From Ascidia mentula (Eukaryota > Chordata > Ascidiacea > Phlebobranchia > Ascidiidae): DNA of 64,000 nucleotides. This document shows, piece after piece, positions 23,701 to 36,114 of the stretch; position 1 is the stretch's first letter; every line of letters starts with the position of its first letter. Below the pieces are notes generated by a model that was not told where the DNA came from, searched no databases, and saw nothing but the letters and a program-made list of their open reading frames with translations. Where the stretch lies: positions 16,754,001 to 16,818,000 of the forward strand of contig OX387201.1 of NCBI GenBank assembly GCA_947561715.1, read 5' to 3'. Made by a program: the position numbers and the translations under genes.

Positions 23701-26219
23701 TGTTATAAATACCACTGAGGGAAATTTGTTTACAAAACTTCTTTTGCATTTATACATTACACAACAAAATTTTTTTTTTACTTACATGACTGCTTACCAT
23801 TTAACTTGTTCAAAGTTGGGGGATTCCCACCGGAAACTATCCTTAATTTGTGGAGTGGGGCATCTCCTTTAGGTAGTATTGCCTTCGGTTGTTGTGAGGG
23901 TGTTTGAATTGGCTTTTGGTTGGACGCAGCTTTGGTGACGTTCAGCCACACATGTGCTACATTAAAGTGGTTGCACTTAAATGCAAAGTACAAGTAAACT
24001 CCATGCACAGATTAATTATAATTCTGACAATAAATACACAGGTCCATAATGCAGCAAATTTTGCAAAAAAGCAACTAGTTCTGACTTTCGAGTGCAAGGC
24101 ACAGCAGATATAAATAAAAAGAATAGCATACCTTTGCTATTGGATGTCTTTGTAATAGCTTTCGGCTGATAAGCCACCAGACTTCCTTGATTAGCATTGA
24201 TTGACACAGCATTGCCAACATGCTGTCCTCTTTGCACTAACCTTGAAACAAAAAAGTTGAGGTATAATTGCAGGAGAAGTTTAGGTTGTGCATTTATTAC
24301 CCAGTATATGCCTAACTAAAAACATGCCTAAATGCAAATTACAACATAAATTGTATTTTGCCATTGCTTTACCTTAACAAGGTTGGATTTTTCTTTGAAT
24401 TAGTAGCATTGGTGGCCAAAAGAACGAAAGAAGCTGTGGTCGATGCAGGTGGCCCAGGAACCTAAAAAATCAATGTAATATTTTTTAAAATCCCATAAAA
24501 ATGCTGGAATCAATTTTGTTTGAGAAAAAAAACATCTATGAATGTGCATGAAACTACATTTATATATATACCTTAATCTTTACTGGGGCATGCATAATAA
24601 TGTTCTTTGAAGTTGAGTGGCTGGGTGCAGTAGGTTGGCTTTTGATACTTAAGTTCAGTGCATCTTTGACAGGACTGACTTTTATATTCGGACTGTCCAA
24701 GCCATTTTGTCTTGACTTGGCCACCCCTTCGCCACCACCATTCGTCTTCAATTGGTTCTCTGTTTTGTGGTCAGTTTTTGGTGCAATGGCAGTAAACTTT
24801 AAAGCTGGCTGGAGGATTGTCCCATTATGTTTTTGTTCAACACTTGTTATGCTCATTTGAGTCTTGGACTGAACTTGCAGCCCAGACAATGATTTTGGTG
24901 ATTGTCCGTTGTGTTCACCATCTTTCTTGGGAGCAATTTTAACAAACTTTCTTGCTGGGATATCCGCAACATTTTCTGGGGGAGAATCTAAAAAAAAATA
25001 TTTTTTGGTATTGTCACTAAAAAATATTTTGCACCACGCGGACAAAACACGTAATAAGCTTTAGCTTTCGTATTTGCATTCAAAGTCATGTTCCTGGCCT
25101 TTGGGAATGCTATACAATGTTTAAGTTATAGTAACACACACACACAAAAAAATATTAACCAAATAAAATAACATAATTTTTAGTTTTACCCAGAGGTTTG
25201 TCCTTGTCATTACTTTGCTGATGTGATTTAAGCTGTTTTTGTTTTGTTCCCAATTCAGCAATGTGCTTTTGTATTTCTTTCAGTCTAGCACGAAGATCAA
25301 CATCCTTTACACAAATGTAATTTTAGAATGCAAATAATAAGGGAATAAACAGGATTTTAACAAAAAAAATTATTTTGAAAACAAATGTGGCAAATTTACC
25401 TGTGGGGACTTTTTCAATTGGATCATTATTTCCTAAAAAAAAATTACATAATTATGTCATAACAACTAAAAAAATACGTTTAAATGTGTGAATAAGTATG
25501 AGCATAACAACTAAAAAATGTTCAGTGTATTAGTATCAGTCCATTGCCGTACTTATAAAAAGTTAAGTTGCTGCCTGAGAGCACATTACTTCCAATCAAG
25601 GCGTTGTTTAATTGGTTTGAGCTCCACAAAAACGAATCCCCGTAAATGCAAAGAATGCACTAGCAAAGAGTGCCGGCTCAATTTCCGAAAATATCCGAGC
25701 AAGCCCGAAGCGGTTTTACATCACGTGATTACACCATACGGTAAATGTACATCAATGCAAGAACGAAATCAAGCGTTGCGCATCGCCCTGTTTTACAAAC
25801 GGGATACAGCCGGCTCGTCTGCGCCAAGTATGTTGAATGAGAACCAATGGAAAAGAGTGCCAAATAAACTAATATAAAACACAATAAAAAAAAATTGCTT
25901 CGAAAACTGATGAGAAGAATACAAAAATATTTTCCCACGGGTTGATTTAAATGCTTACATTTGTTAAACATGTTTGAAAAGCCAATGGGTTATTTACATG
26001 CTTTTATACATTAACAATCATATCAAAAAATAAATATATACGTAACTACTTAATGCCGCAAGTGTTAAATGCTGAAGTCGCAAATTGTTGCTGGCACAGG
26101 AAATGCCGTTGCCTTTTGCTCTGTGATACTAAGAACAATGCAAAAGAAGCTTACTAAAAATATACCTGGTGTTTTAGAATGTTCGCCTTTAACTGTTGCT
26201 GTACGCTTTTAAGGTCCAT
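20800..26219 (-). CDS. PHF21A/BHC80-like PHD-finger protein, 13 exons, about 660 aa
   Basis: In vertebrates PHF21A is the subunit of the LSD1-CoREST repressor complex that reads unmethylated histone H3K4. Exons on the minus strand: 26219-26166, 25432-25400, 25304-25190, 24987-24572, 24461-24373, 24241-24132, 23956-23798, 23582-23434, 22926-22719, 22370-22186, 21769-21601, 21184-21024, 20934-20800. They sum to 1983 nt in one frame. The start MDLKSVQQQLKANILKHQ and the coiled coil after it match the family's N-terminus. A Ser/Pro-rich middle follows. An AT-hook (KRPRGRPRG) spans the 22719/22370 junction. The PHD finger (CAVCNKTGEVLMCDTC) is in exon 11. The C-terminal coiled coil (VVHSYFAFDR) is in the last two exons. 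The 5' edge of exon 7 and the 3' edge of exon 11 are the least certain. Human PHF21A is of similar length. Confidence 0.92.
23205..23262 (-). repeat. SINE 3'-part fragment
   Basis: On the minus strand, TGGCTGATCCAGCTAGTC, GGGCTGTGAAGCCTG and a following AAACC match the body of the tRNA-headed element at 27970-28127. The tRNA head is missing. It sits in an intron of the PHF21-like gene. Confidence 0.6.
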
Positions 26220-27969
26220 GTTTGCTAATTCTGCACATCAGAATTAAGTATTATTATCAGCAGAAACTCTGCGCCCCACTGTTCATTCCGACGGTTTAGA
26301 AATAATAATTGCGAATAGGCAAAGCCCAAACTCGTGCCTTATCGATACTGTGTAATATATTCATCCGCACTGGTTTGTTTGCGATTCCCGTATTAGAAAT
26401 ATATCAGTTCAATTTACGATGTACATTGACAAAATGTTAAATTAATTATTTGTATGCCAGATATGTAGTTAAAATTTTTGCATTGGCTATGCCGTAATGT
26501 CAAGGGACTATTTGCCTCTCGCGGAAATACACCAACTTTTGCCTTACTTCCCTATGTTTACGCTTACCACCTGAAAGCTTACAAAACCAATGTAAAAATG
26601 TGAAACGGTCAACAAAACATACAAATTACTGAAAAATGTGTAAAGTAAGTTGACTGATTATGACACAACAATATATTTCTTATGTAACGCCCAGACTATG
26701 CTGCTGATGTGGCTTTAGATGTACTGTTGTTAAAAGCACCACGTCTCCATACCCACAGTTCCTTGTCTGGTTTGTACAGACACAGTCATGACGTGCAAAA
26801 CATTTTGTACATCGCAGTTACAACCGGCTGGTGAACGTCCATACTTACACTGTAACTCAAATAAGGGCTTTAATATTTGTTTTTCGTTCTTGGTTTATGA
26901 TGCGTTAAAGCTCCATTGTTGTCAAATAAAATGTGGCTTTTACTGTTAGGCACTTTCAGAGCTTAATATCATGCAGACAACTACACTTTCCGGAAAAACG
27001 AAAAAGTATATCCAAAGTTTGTTCGCGTTGAAACTAGAAAGAAATTACCGAAGCATATACTGTTTTGCGCCCATTTTTTCTAGGGCTGTTTTCACAAACA
27101 TATCAGCAGCCTGGGATGACATTTTTACACTTGGCATGGCGCTGTAGTTGATATATGTTTTATGGATATATCGTAAACGTAGAGGCACCACAGCAAAGCC
27201 TCAGCAGGTGTTTTTGCAACATATATGTTAGTAGTAGTGATTCGTCTATAATAAACATTTTGAATTCGTTAATTTTGAACAGCAGTTTTCTTGTGGGACC
27301 TGTGGTGGTTACCAGAATTTCTATGAAATGGAATTTCAAATCCCTATTCATATTCGGCATCTCAAGAAAAATTAAATATTTACTATTTTTGGTGGAAAAT
27401 TGGTGGAAAGGTGGAAAATTTATGACTCAACGGAAAAAGCCGCATATACTGAAAGCGATAAAGTAGGGTATAATATAGGCTACCTGTAATAATAATTTCT
27501 AACTCAAGACGTCAAATAATTATTCGCAGACTTACATCGTCAGTGGCCTGATTAGCACTCCAAACGTTTCGTGGGGGCAAATATTTAATTGATTTAAACA
27601 GGTAAACGATTGGTTTAAAACATTCCATGACGAAGCAAACCAGGACTAGAGTCGTACATGGCAATTTTTACAAAAAACAAACAAACTTACAAATCTTTTC
27701 TTGAGATTGCCTGAGCCAAGGGTAGGCAAACTTCAGCATACAAAGAATTAGTTGGGCCCTTTTGTACTGAATTAAAACATACTGGGAGTCGCAAAAATCT
27801 ATATTTTATGTCAACAAATGGGATTTTTTGAAACTTTGCACACAAAACACATGAGCGTCATTAAACGAATTTAGCACCAAAATCATTGAAACTTTAACAA
27901 AATGTGCTTGCGTTACGCATTATAGGTGGTGCATGTCAACATTTATTCACACTACCATGAGGTTTATTT
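26220..27969. other. Non-coding stretch upstream of the PHF21-like gene
   Basis: AT-rich sequence with no convincing coding frame. The roughly 100-codon frame at 27155-27466 has no splice context or recognisable motif. The promoter of the minus-strand PHF21-like gene should lie near 26220-26600; no TATA box is evident. Confidence 0.4.
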
Positions 27970-28127
27970 CAGGTTTCGCAGCCCATCATGCGTTGCAGCC
28001 TACCTGAATCAGCCAATTTTCCCGGCAAGTCGGGACGAGATCTGAAAAAATCAAGCTCCCGGTGTGGTTTGAACATTTGACCCTGGGCTAACCAGGCCCA
28101 ACGCTCTACCAACTGAGCTACGGGAGC
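27970..28127 (-). mobile_element. tRNA-derived SINE (tRNA-like head at 28055-28127)
   Basis: The minus strand of 28127-28055 folds as a 73-nt tRNA: a 7-bp acceptor stem GCTCCCG/CGGGAGC, a good D-arm (GCTC...GAGC), a 5-bp anticodon stem TGGGC/GCCCA with loop CTGGTTA, and a T-loop TTCAAAC. The T-stem is mostly unpaired and there is an extra base before the anticodon stem, so it is not a working tRNA. A body follows (28054-27970) whose 3' part recurs at 23205-23262. A tRNA head plus a shared body is the structure of a SINE. Confidence 0.7.
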
Positions 28128-28773
28128 TCGGCGGTTTCACGGGGTATATTGTGGTCAAGGTACACTGGTACACAAGCGCACGACTTGCCAAGCAACCTTC
28201 ACATGTGAATATGCATATACATACGTTTATTCACACTATTGTTTTTTTCCTTGTCGAGTCAAAACGAAGGAATGAAAGTGACGCATCGGTTTCCCAGCAG
28301 TGGATTACCGATCTCCGATCTATACCAAGGCCGTCAAATAATTCTTTGCCAATCGACCGGTGTACTGTCTGGTATTATTTTTCTAATAATCACGATCATT
28401 CAATCTTTTTTCAGAAGTTTACGGAAATTAAAAAGTTCCATAAAGTTGTTTTATTTGCACCTAATCGCTGACAAGCAGGGTTTTTGCGCATATACATTTT
28501 TGCCTTTTCACAAACCGTTATGTGTCTTTTAAAGGAAAATATTATATTGATCTACCAATGAAAATTTTTCAAAGCGGATCTTTTGGAAATTACGCATTTT
28601 GTTTTATTTGAAACCTTGGAAATTCATAAACAACTTTTCCAGGTTGGGATTTAAAAAAACAGTCATTTAAAACGCTATGATTTAGTTCGATGTCACACGA
28701 TAGTCTAGTGGCAGTATATTAAGCATTACAATGAGGAACTAAACTTTTCGGTAGAAGACGGTATAACGACACC

Positions 28774-30564
28774 TCAAGCACCGACGTCGACACCAACTTT
28801 GAATATAACAAGTTCATTTTCAGTGAGAACAAACATGCGATCGTTGGAAACCGCAAACCCACATACATTGTTATTATTGGGCAGTGTTGCAACTTGCTGC
28901 AGGGATACTTTCCTTACAACCTCACCCGAACTTCGGTTACGTAAAGGCGAAGCAAGCGCTGTGGGCTGTCTGTAAACGAACACACGCCGCTGGCATTCGC
29001 ACATAGCTGCGAAGGAAGCATTTGGAGCTGCGGAACAGAACTTTACGTTGGTCTTTGAGGCATGTACGTAGCCCAGTGCGTTGAATGTGGCCTGATGCTT
29101 CCACAAAATCCTATTCGACCCCTTGTTTTGGTCCGGCTTGGTCGGTTGCCACATGACAGCATCCACATCATGTCGCATGACCAGACAAGCCGCTTCCTTT
29201 GGGTCACATGTCACATTGAAAAGCCATTTAAGGTTGCTTATGTTGGCAGCATGAGTAAAAGCATTTGCTGAAGCATCAAAACGCATAAGTGATGCATCAG
29301 AGCTGTAATAGGAGTCGCATTCCTCCATTTCTCCACTGTTAAAAAGAGCACCTTCACTTTGTTCTGTGTTTAAAGTGTCTGAGGTCATGTGAGCCAACTG
29401 CTGGTGGATCCTGGCAACTTCTTCGGGGTCCACCACCATCTCTCCACTGTCATCTCCTTCCACAACCAGAGGCCATGTATGCCCTTCTACTTTCTTCTGT
29501 ATGATAACGTTTAAACAATCGTCTTCAATTATCCAGCTGCTGGCTTCTGCATCGGCTTCCAGGTATAGTGTCCCAGCAAGTACTGTTAAAAGATCTTGAG
29601 TATTAGGGTTCCGTATTCCTATATTCACCTTTGATGTACTTAAACTATAAACAATATTGCTTTTGTCTGCACCCTCAGGTAGAGGAATGATAACTGTCAG
29701 GTCTTCGTTTGTCTGTTTCCACTTGTATGGTGAATTAACAGATTTCTTGTCATCTGTTTCATCTTCAAGATCAAGTTTATCTTCCGTATCCCATCCCTGG
29801 ACATGCTCAAATGGAAATGGTGATGCAACATGGAGTTCAGAGCAGTCTTCAGACAAGGCCACATAAGTTGGCAAAGACTTGCCAACAAATGATTTTGTCG
29901 AAGATAAAACATATTGGCTGGCGTCTTCAGGTTTCTCCAGTGACACCCAATCCATTGCAACAGCAGGTTTGTCTTTGTTGTCATCAAAGGGCTCCTGAAA
30001 TCGCACAAGGATCAAATCCACACATTGCATTGATTCAATGTTTCTGACCATAGCTTGCAGCACCAAGCATGGTGTCTCACTTTGTTCCTTGTGTATTTTT
30101 CTCCATTTTTCTGCATTTCTGTCATTTCTCTCTGTGGTTTTTAGCAAAAAGAAATTCCCAATGCCATCACTGGCAACACATAAATCTGGTGATGGGAACA
30201 AAATGCATGGAGGAAGGGTAGTTACAGATCTTGTGATGTCTGACCCCAAGCTAAACATCACTTGTGAAGGCTCAATGTGAGTTTCAACAGAAATATGAAA
30301 TCTTCTTACAGATCCAACTGAATCCACAAAGTAAACACTATCATAGTCCCATGGGTCAATGGTTAGGTAATTATGTAAAGTAAGGCATCTAATCTTTTCA
30401 TATGTAACATGATCGTCATTCACTTCAACCCTGCAAATTCCACAATCTACATTTGCCCGAAAAGATGGCAAAGGTGCCAAAGAAAGCTTGTATGAGTCAA
30501 AGTTTGTGTCTATCAGTTTTCTGTCAGGTCGCAAATCCACAGAAATTATCTTTTGGCTACTCAT
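28774..30564 (-). CDS. NUDCD1: NudC domain-containing protein 1, 596 aa, intronless
   Basis: NUDCD1 is a NudC-family, HSP90-cochaperone-like protein with a central CS domain between halves rich in beta strands. The start chosen is the Met of MSSQKIISVD, after which family similarity begins at once (YKLSLAPLPSF); upstream in-frame residues are hydrophobic and unlike the family. The CS domain spans about residues 278-368 (YKWKQTNEDLTVIIPLP to GHTWPLVV). The C-terminal part carries LRHDVDALLWQP-like (MRHDVDAVMWQP), TFNALGYVHASK and CECQRRVFVYRQP. Length and order match vertebrate NUDCD1 (about 580 residues). Unlike every other large gene here, the coding region has no intron. It is divergent from PEX16, whose start is 1.8 kb away. 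Confidence 0.95.
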   Translation of the reverse strand: MSSQKIISVDLRPDRKLIDTNFDSYKLSLAPLPSFRANVDCGICRVEVNDDHVTYEKIRCLTLHNYLTIDPWDYDSVYFVDSVGSVRRFHISVETHIEPSQVMFSLGSDITRSVTTLPPCILFPSPDLCVASDGIGNFFLLKTTERNDRNAEKWRKIHKEQSETPCLVLQAMVRNIESMQCVDLILVRFQEPFDDNKDKPAVAMDWVSLEKPEDASQYVLSSTKSFVGKSLPTYVALSEDCSELHVASPFPFEHVQGWDTEDKLDLEDETDDKKSVNSPYKWKQTNEDLTVIIPLPEGADKSNIVYSLSTSKVNIGIRNPNTQDLLTVLAGTLYLEADAEASSWIIEDDCLNVIIQKKVEGHTWPLVVEGDDSGEMVVDPEEVARIHQQLAHMTSDTLNTEQSEGALFNSGEMEECDSYYSSDASLMRFDASANAFTHAANISNLKWLFNVTCDPKEAACLVMRHDVDAVMWQPTKPDQNKGSNRILWKHQATFNALGYVHASKTNVKFCSAAPNASFAAMCECQRRVFVYRQPTALASPLRNRSSGEVVRKVSLQQVATLPNNNNVCGFAVSNDRMFVLTENELVIFKVGVDVGA

Positions 30565-32360
30565 GTTAATATAATGTGTTCTGTAACTTCTGAAGATAAT
30601 AAAATAAAAATAAAGTGATACAAACAATGAAACAAATCTGAAAATAGAGTAGGTCTTAAATTGAAAAACAATGTATACTTTTAGTTAAAGTGGTTTATCT
30701 GGAATTGCATTTGTTTCTTTGCAGGTGTTTACCAATAGAGTTGGCCAGTTTAGAAAAAAGGGGCGGTCAACTATTTGATTTACACACAAACAAGAATAAA
30801 AAAATTTCGAGCAGGCCAACGGGCCAGTTAACCATAGAGTGGACAAGAATGATTTCACTAAAGTTTACAGAATAATGTACCAACAACAATGGAAGTTAAC
30901 TGTTTTTAATCGTACAGGTTTTTTGAGCTACCCTATTTTATGCAAAACTTTGGGGAGGGCGAGATTAAATCAACCAACAGGATGGGTTTGGACCCTGGGC
31001 AGCAGTTTGCCTGTGACTGGTCTGGATGTGTTTATCTTTAACACTGTAATGAACAAAAATCTGTCACAGCAATTCCAGAAATGGTGTGAGAGAAAACAAA
31101 CTTAACTATTCACGGATTCATAACATTAGTTTACCTAAAAAAGGTACGCATAGTTACAAAAACGTAACACCAAAAACCAATCTGGCCTTTTTGGAATAGT
31201 CTTGTTACATCAACTTCTGAAGAGATTTAATCAGGGAGAGATGATCAAGGTTAGTGTTAGTTTTTAGAGATACAATGATTCTTATAGGCATAATTCCTAC
31301 AATGCCCACAATTGCACTTTATGTGAATCCCAAATCTAATGATGTTGGGTGCAAATAATTCCAACCTTCGGGCACAAATCGTAAAAGGTTGGAATTTGTA
31401 CAGCAGATTTTGTTGGATCAACAATGATTGCATGGATTCTGAGTGAAGAAATTACACTTTTATATGTTAATGTGTTAGCTAGCCTAATTGTTTTGCCAGT
31501 ATGTTTATAAATTGAGAAAATTTGAATATATCCTTTGCATGCGTCATTCAATCAAGCACGTACCCTGCAATTTACACTTCATTTTATACGCTGAAGTCAA
31601 AATATGTCACAATGACTTTTTGGTTTATAGATATTCGCAAAATCACGGTTAACCCTTTTTGTTGATAAACCAACCAACACAACAATCGTAAAAAGGTGCA
31701 ATTAAGAAAGCAGAAACGATCATTGGAAGCAGAATATCCTAGGCCACACGTCATGTTTGTTGGTATGGACCATACTACCCACGTTATACAGGCTTAATTG
31801 GCGATATACAGTACAGTATCATGCATCTCTTTCCCTGGATGCATTAATTGACAACACATTCTTCGTTACTTCCATCGCTTCCATACGTGATAACTTCTTC
31901 CTCTAGTCACGTGTCAATTTTTCGCGGTAGTTTCCCTTTTTGGTAAGCGAACTATTTTACAAATTAATATTTTTTAATGTTTGATGCCCAGATAAGCTAT
32001 GTTCAGAATGTGGAAACGCATATAAATTAGGGGCTCTTTACGTAAAATTTCTTTGTTCATTTCGGTGTCTTCCGAGTCAGCACAAAGCAATTCTGTTTGT
32101 GACGTCAAATGTGATTACGGATTACCAGTGGTTAAATTCCGTTGTATTACAATGAAAATTTACTCACATTTGTCATTATGCATTATTCATAGTAACTTAA
32201 AACATTCGCCTATAAAATTGTAAAACTTGAACCACAAAATAAACAATATTGTTACATAAAATTATTCCGTGGAGCCGAAAGTTTGTTGATAGTTAGGCCA
32301 AATTGCGCCCATGACATATCCACTCGTTATTGATCTGTGTTGCACTTTTCTGTGGTAAAC
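30565..32360. other. Intergenic region between divergent NUDCD1 and PEX16
   Basis: No convincing gene. Frames at 30690-31105 and 31336-31551 have no recognisable motif. Possible regulatory strings are an E-box within TCACGTGTC near 31907-31915 and a CRE-like TGACGTCA at 32100-32107, about 260 bp before the PEX16 start. These are pattern matches only. Confidence 0.4.
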
Positions 32361-35300
32361 ATGGATACTAATAGCGATTCTAACAATGGTATGCTTAAGA
32401 GAATGCTCAAAACAACTACGACAAAAATTGTTGGAAATTTAAACCGGGCCAAGGCTGCTTACGTTGAATATGTGGGACAAAATCCTGACACAGTGGAACA
32501 GGTTTGCAACATTTTGCGCGCTGTTTTTGTTAGCTTTAATGTTCATTTTTTCAGGTTGAGAGGACTGTTAAAGCTGCGGCATACCTGTATGAAGCCTTTT
32601 CAAAGAATTATGACAACTCCATTTTTGTCACAGAGCTTGGTTGGTGTTTGATTACTTCCAAAAAAATAGCATATTTTAGTATAGCCTAAGCCTACCACAC
32701 TACATGAGAAAAATTATTGTGACAATTGAATGGTATGCACTTTAAATATTAATAAACAAAGTTTAACAAAAACCAAGTTGGCTGCAAATGACTTGGATAT
32801 AGCCCAGATTGGAAAAAAATGATAGATCCTTCACACACTTTTGCGAAAATTTAATGATAATCCGCGCAATATTAATGAGCTAATGCATTAACACATGGAA
32901 AAATGTTGTGTTCGTCTGCGCATTTAATGATCGCCGAAAAAAAAATCCTTTCCAAGCTGGGCTATGGCTGCTATGTCTGCAGATTCAAACCAAACAATGT
33001 TGATGTGATAGCTACATAATTGCCAATTAAGGACCTTTGTGGTAATCCTGCCTTGTCATGGAGTAGCATGAAACACTTACTGCAAAATGTTAATAAAGCA
33101 GAAAATAGTTTTATTTCTTATTTCGAGTTTTTTTAAATAATTGCCCATAATGCTGTTAAATTGGTCATATTGGTTTAAAACGGAAAACTAACTGCCTTAT
33201 TATCAAAACTAAAAACGAATCTGTGAGTGTTTCTAAATTCTGTATTTTGTTTTTAGTTTCATCCGCTTGTAACCTGTTTTCATATGTCAACTCACACATA
33301 CAAAAATCCAAGGATTTCTTTACAGTTGAGAAAGGCAGCAATTTTGTTGAAAAGTTAAACCAGGTCCTCACAGTGATTGAATTTTCTCAGGTACATAACC
33401 CCTACAAACTCTATGTTCAATATGTTTTGAATTGGGCAGTTCTGCATATATTCCACTGCAGTACATCAAGAGTTTTATTTGTTTGACTGTAATAAAAGGA
33501 GTAGCCTGTATTGTTTATTTGCAATCACATGCTTTTGTTGCTCTGCTTATACTTGATGAAGTAGCTCGCGTTATTAAAACTGTTTCAAAAACCAGTCTGT
33601 TGTAAGAAATACCCCAGAAACTATAGCAGTCAAAAAAACGGGGCCTTACATGATGTACTGTAAAATTAGCAATAAAGTACAATTTAATGCTTAGGATGAC
33701 AAAAAACTAATATTGTAATTCAGTTATGTTATACATTTTTAAATGTGCTTTTATGTATTATTGATTTATTTACAGGCTTTTCTTGAAATAGCTGCAGTTC
33801 GAACTGGTGGGCCTGGTTCTAGATGGGCAGTTATATCAGTGATATGTCTTGTAAAAGTAATTGTCTTTTATCTCTTTTGTGTTGTGGGATGAACAATCAG
33901 TACCGAATTTTTTCAGGTCATTCTGAGATGTGTTTTGTTGTTAATATTTGAGGGAGGTGTAAAAATATCCTCTTTGTCACTCACATCGAAAGGAGCAGCT
34001 GTTTCAAGAGTGTCACACAATGAGCCTTCATCATCAAGCCAAGGTAAGTGTATAGAATGTAACTAATTGTTCTTTTCAGAAAAACTAGAAAAAATAGTTT
34101 GATGTTGACGTGTTTTTTGTCCAAAAATGGCTAAAAAATGTATTTGTTGGCAGAATCAAATGTGTTTTACGTTGGTCCAAGAACTGGTCACAAGTTTAGA
34201 ACACTGGATAGTTGTGATGACTCACATTCTGGCAACAAAGTTAATGTACAGTTGCCACCAACAGCTCTCAACAAAACTCAGATTGTTGGTGAACTTCTCT
34301 ACTCAGTTCGACCAATGATTCACTGTATCCTTAACAACTGCTTTGTGAAAATTTACTATATTCATTCTTGTTGTTTATATTTTGCTAGTGAAGGTAAATG
34401 TATCCAAGGTTACTTTGGTAAAATCTATAATTGGTTTTCTTCATGATTATGGCTGTGGTGGTTAAACTTTATCACAATGCACATGTGACTGGTCAACTTA
34501 AGGTCGTTATATACTTTGTTGTTATTTATTTTAATGACACTTGCTTTTTGCACTCAAGTATAAGTCTGCATTAAACACACTGACCAATGTACAAATCCTT
34601 AATAACAAATCATAGTATTTACAAAAGTAATTTCCTTAATAACAAATCATAGTATTGGCAACTGCTGCTTTTGGGACCAAGTCTTTCCTGCCATGGGTAA
34701 CAGCCCTTGCAACTGATGCCTCCTCGCATGTATTGCTTACCAAAGAAAACAGGTTGACTAACAAGAAGTTGAATCCTTTGGAAGAAAAAGAGTTACAGAG
34801 AAGATATGCCAACCTCCTGCTCTACTTGCTCAGATCTCCAGTGTTTGACAAAACAACTGGGTAAGTGTTTTGTGGTATACATCATGTGGGGTATGAAAAA
34901 TTGATGGCATTGGTTGTTAAAAGGTTAATATTGACCTTAGTTAATGTCTAATTAAGTTTTATTGTATTATTATACACAATATCACTACAAAGGTAGTTAT
35001 TACTTTAAAACAGAAAGTTTTGGATTGAATTCAGATGGTAGATAACAAATCAAAAAAATCAATTTTAGAGCAATCTCAGTTTCTGCAAATACAAAATTGC
35101 ATACAACCACAAGAAAGTTGTAGAAATGTTGTATCTCATTTCTAAGATATACTGATGATGAACACAGCACTGTTCGAAATGTCTACTAAGGATGATTAAC
35201 AGCATAATAGCTTTGGCTTTCCTGTTTAGAATAGTCCAACTCCAAGTTTTTGCACCAAACCACAAGAAAGCTATGCTTAAATTGGTGTAATTAACAACGC

Positions 35301-36114
35301 CTAGTGGAGGGCTAGATTCTGGCAAAATTAAGGAACCAGTCTTTCAATAAGGAAGTGTTAGGTAGACTTGTTTACTCAGTACAAATGCAGGTATTGTCAA
35401 TTGCAAAAATATCAGCTATTGCATTTTGTGCAGTGTGGGACGTAGTGAAATGAGTTATTTACTAGGAGAATGAAACAATTTCATGTGTGGTGACAAACAG
35501 TGCTGCAGATTTTGGGATAAATGCCTGAAGTTTATATAGGAGCTTAAGATAAGGTAAAATAAGATAAACTTCATGGGGTGTGATGCCCAAATGTTTTCTT
35601 GAAAACAATGATCACTCCATCAGGAACAGGGAAAAAAACATTCTTGGTACGGAAAGTGCAAGTTTACTGTGTTGAAATTGAAGAATAGGAAAAATAGTTG
35701 GATATTCCTCCGTGATAACAAAACAGTTACATACAAATAGAAACCATCTTTGTTACATGTCCACTATTTTATCCAGGAATAAATTATAGTTTTGAGAAAA
35801 ATGATTGTTCAATTAGAGCTAGTCATGAGTAAAAAAAGTGTGTCCAGAGCATCTCTGTATGATACACTGTCACTGTCAGCAAATGTGAGTTAATGAAAAA
35901 TTATAGTTGAATTCGAAAAAAACACGAAAATGTTAATGCAGTCTTACCCTAACAGAATCGTCACCAATACACTTTTGCTTTGTCTAGACCCAAACTTCTT
36001 CAACTTTTTGCTTACCTGTCCAAAAATGTTCCTCTGGCAAGATATATATTTGATCCCCTCTCCAAATATCTTCCAGCATGGCAAAGAGTTTACTTCTACA
36101 CCTGGTGTGATTAA
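32361..36114 (+). CDS. PEX16: Peroxisomal membrane biogenesis protein PEX16, 8 exons, 357 aa
   Basis: PEX16 is an integral peroxisomal/ER membrane protein that recruits PEX3 and helps insert peroxisomal membrane proteins. Exons: 32361-32501, 32555-32639, 33257-33390, 33776-33856, 33917-34043, 34154-34324, 34653-34860, 35988-36114; they sum to 1074 nt, in frame. Family blocks: AAYLYEAFSKNYDNS near the N-terminus, GGPGSRWAVISVICLVK, GELLYSVRPMIH, RRYANLLLYLLRSPVFDK, and the C-terminal RYIFDPLSKYLPAWQRVYFY. Human PEX16 has 336 residues. The exon 7 acceptor is duplicated (see findings). An insert rich in Ser at the end of exon 5 (PSSSSQ) precedes a stretch not clearly conserved. Confidence 0.95.
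33550..33640 (+). repeat. Degraded copy of the dispersed repeat
   Basis: Shares TTGATGAAG...GCTCGCG, an AAACTGTTTCAAAAACCAGTC-like stretch and ACTATAGCAGTCAAAA with the copies at 17780 and 13792. It lacks the GAAA element. Located in PEX16 intron 3. Confidence 0.5.

Noticed and set aside
27155..27466. 103-residue plus-strand frame as a gene
   Set aside because: No motif, AT-rich codon content and no splice or promoter context; chance frame.
28055..28127. Functional tRNA gene (apparent GGT anticodon)
   Set aside because: The T-stem is largely unpaired, there is an extra base before the anticodon stem, and the body recurs elsewhere without the head, so it is a SINE head.
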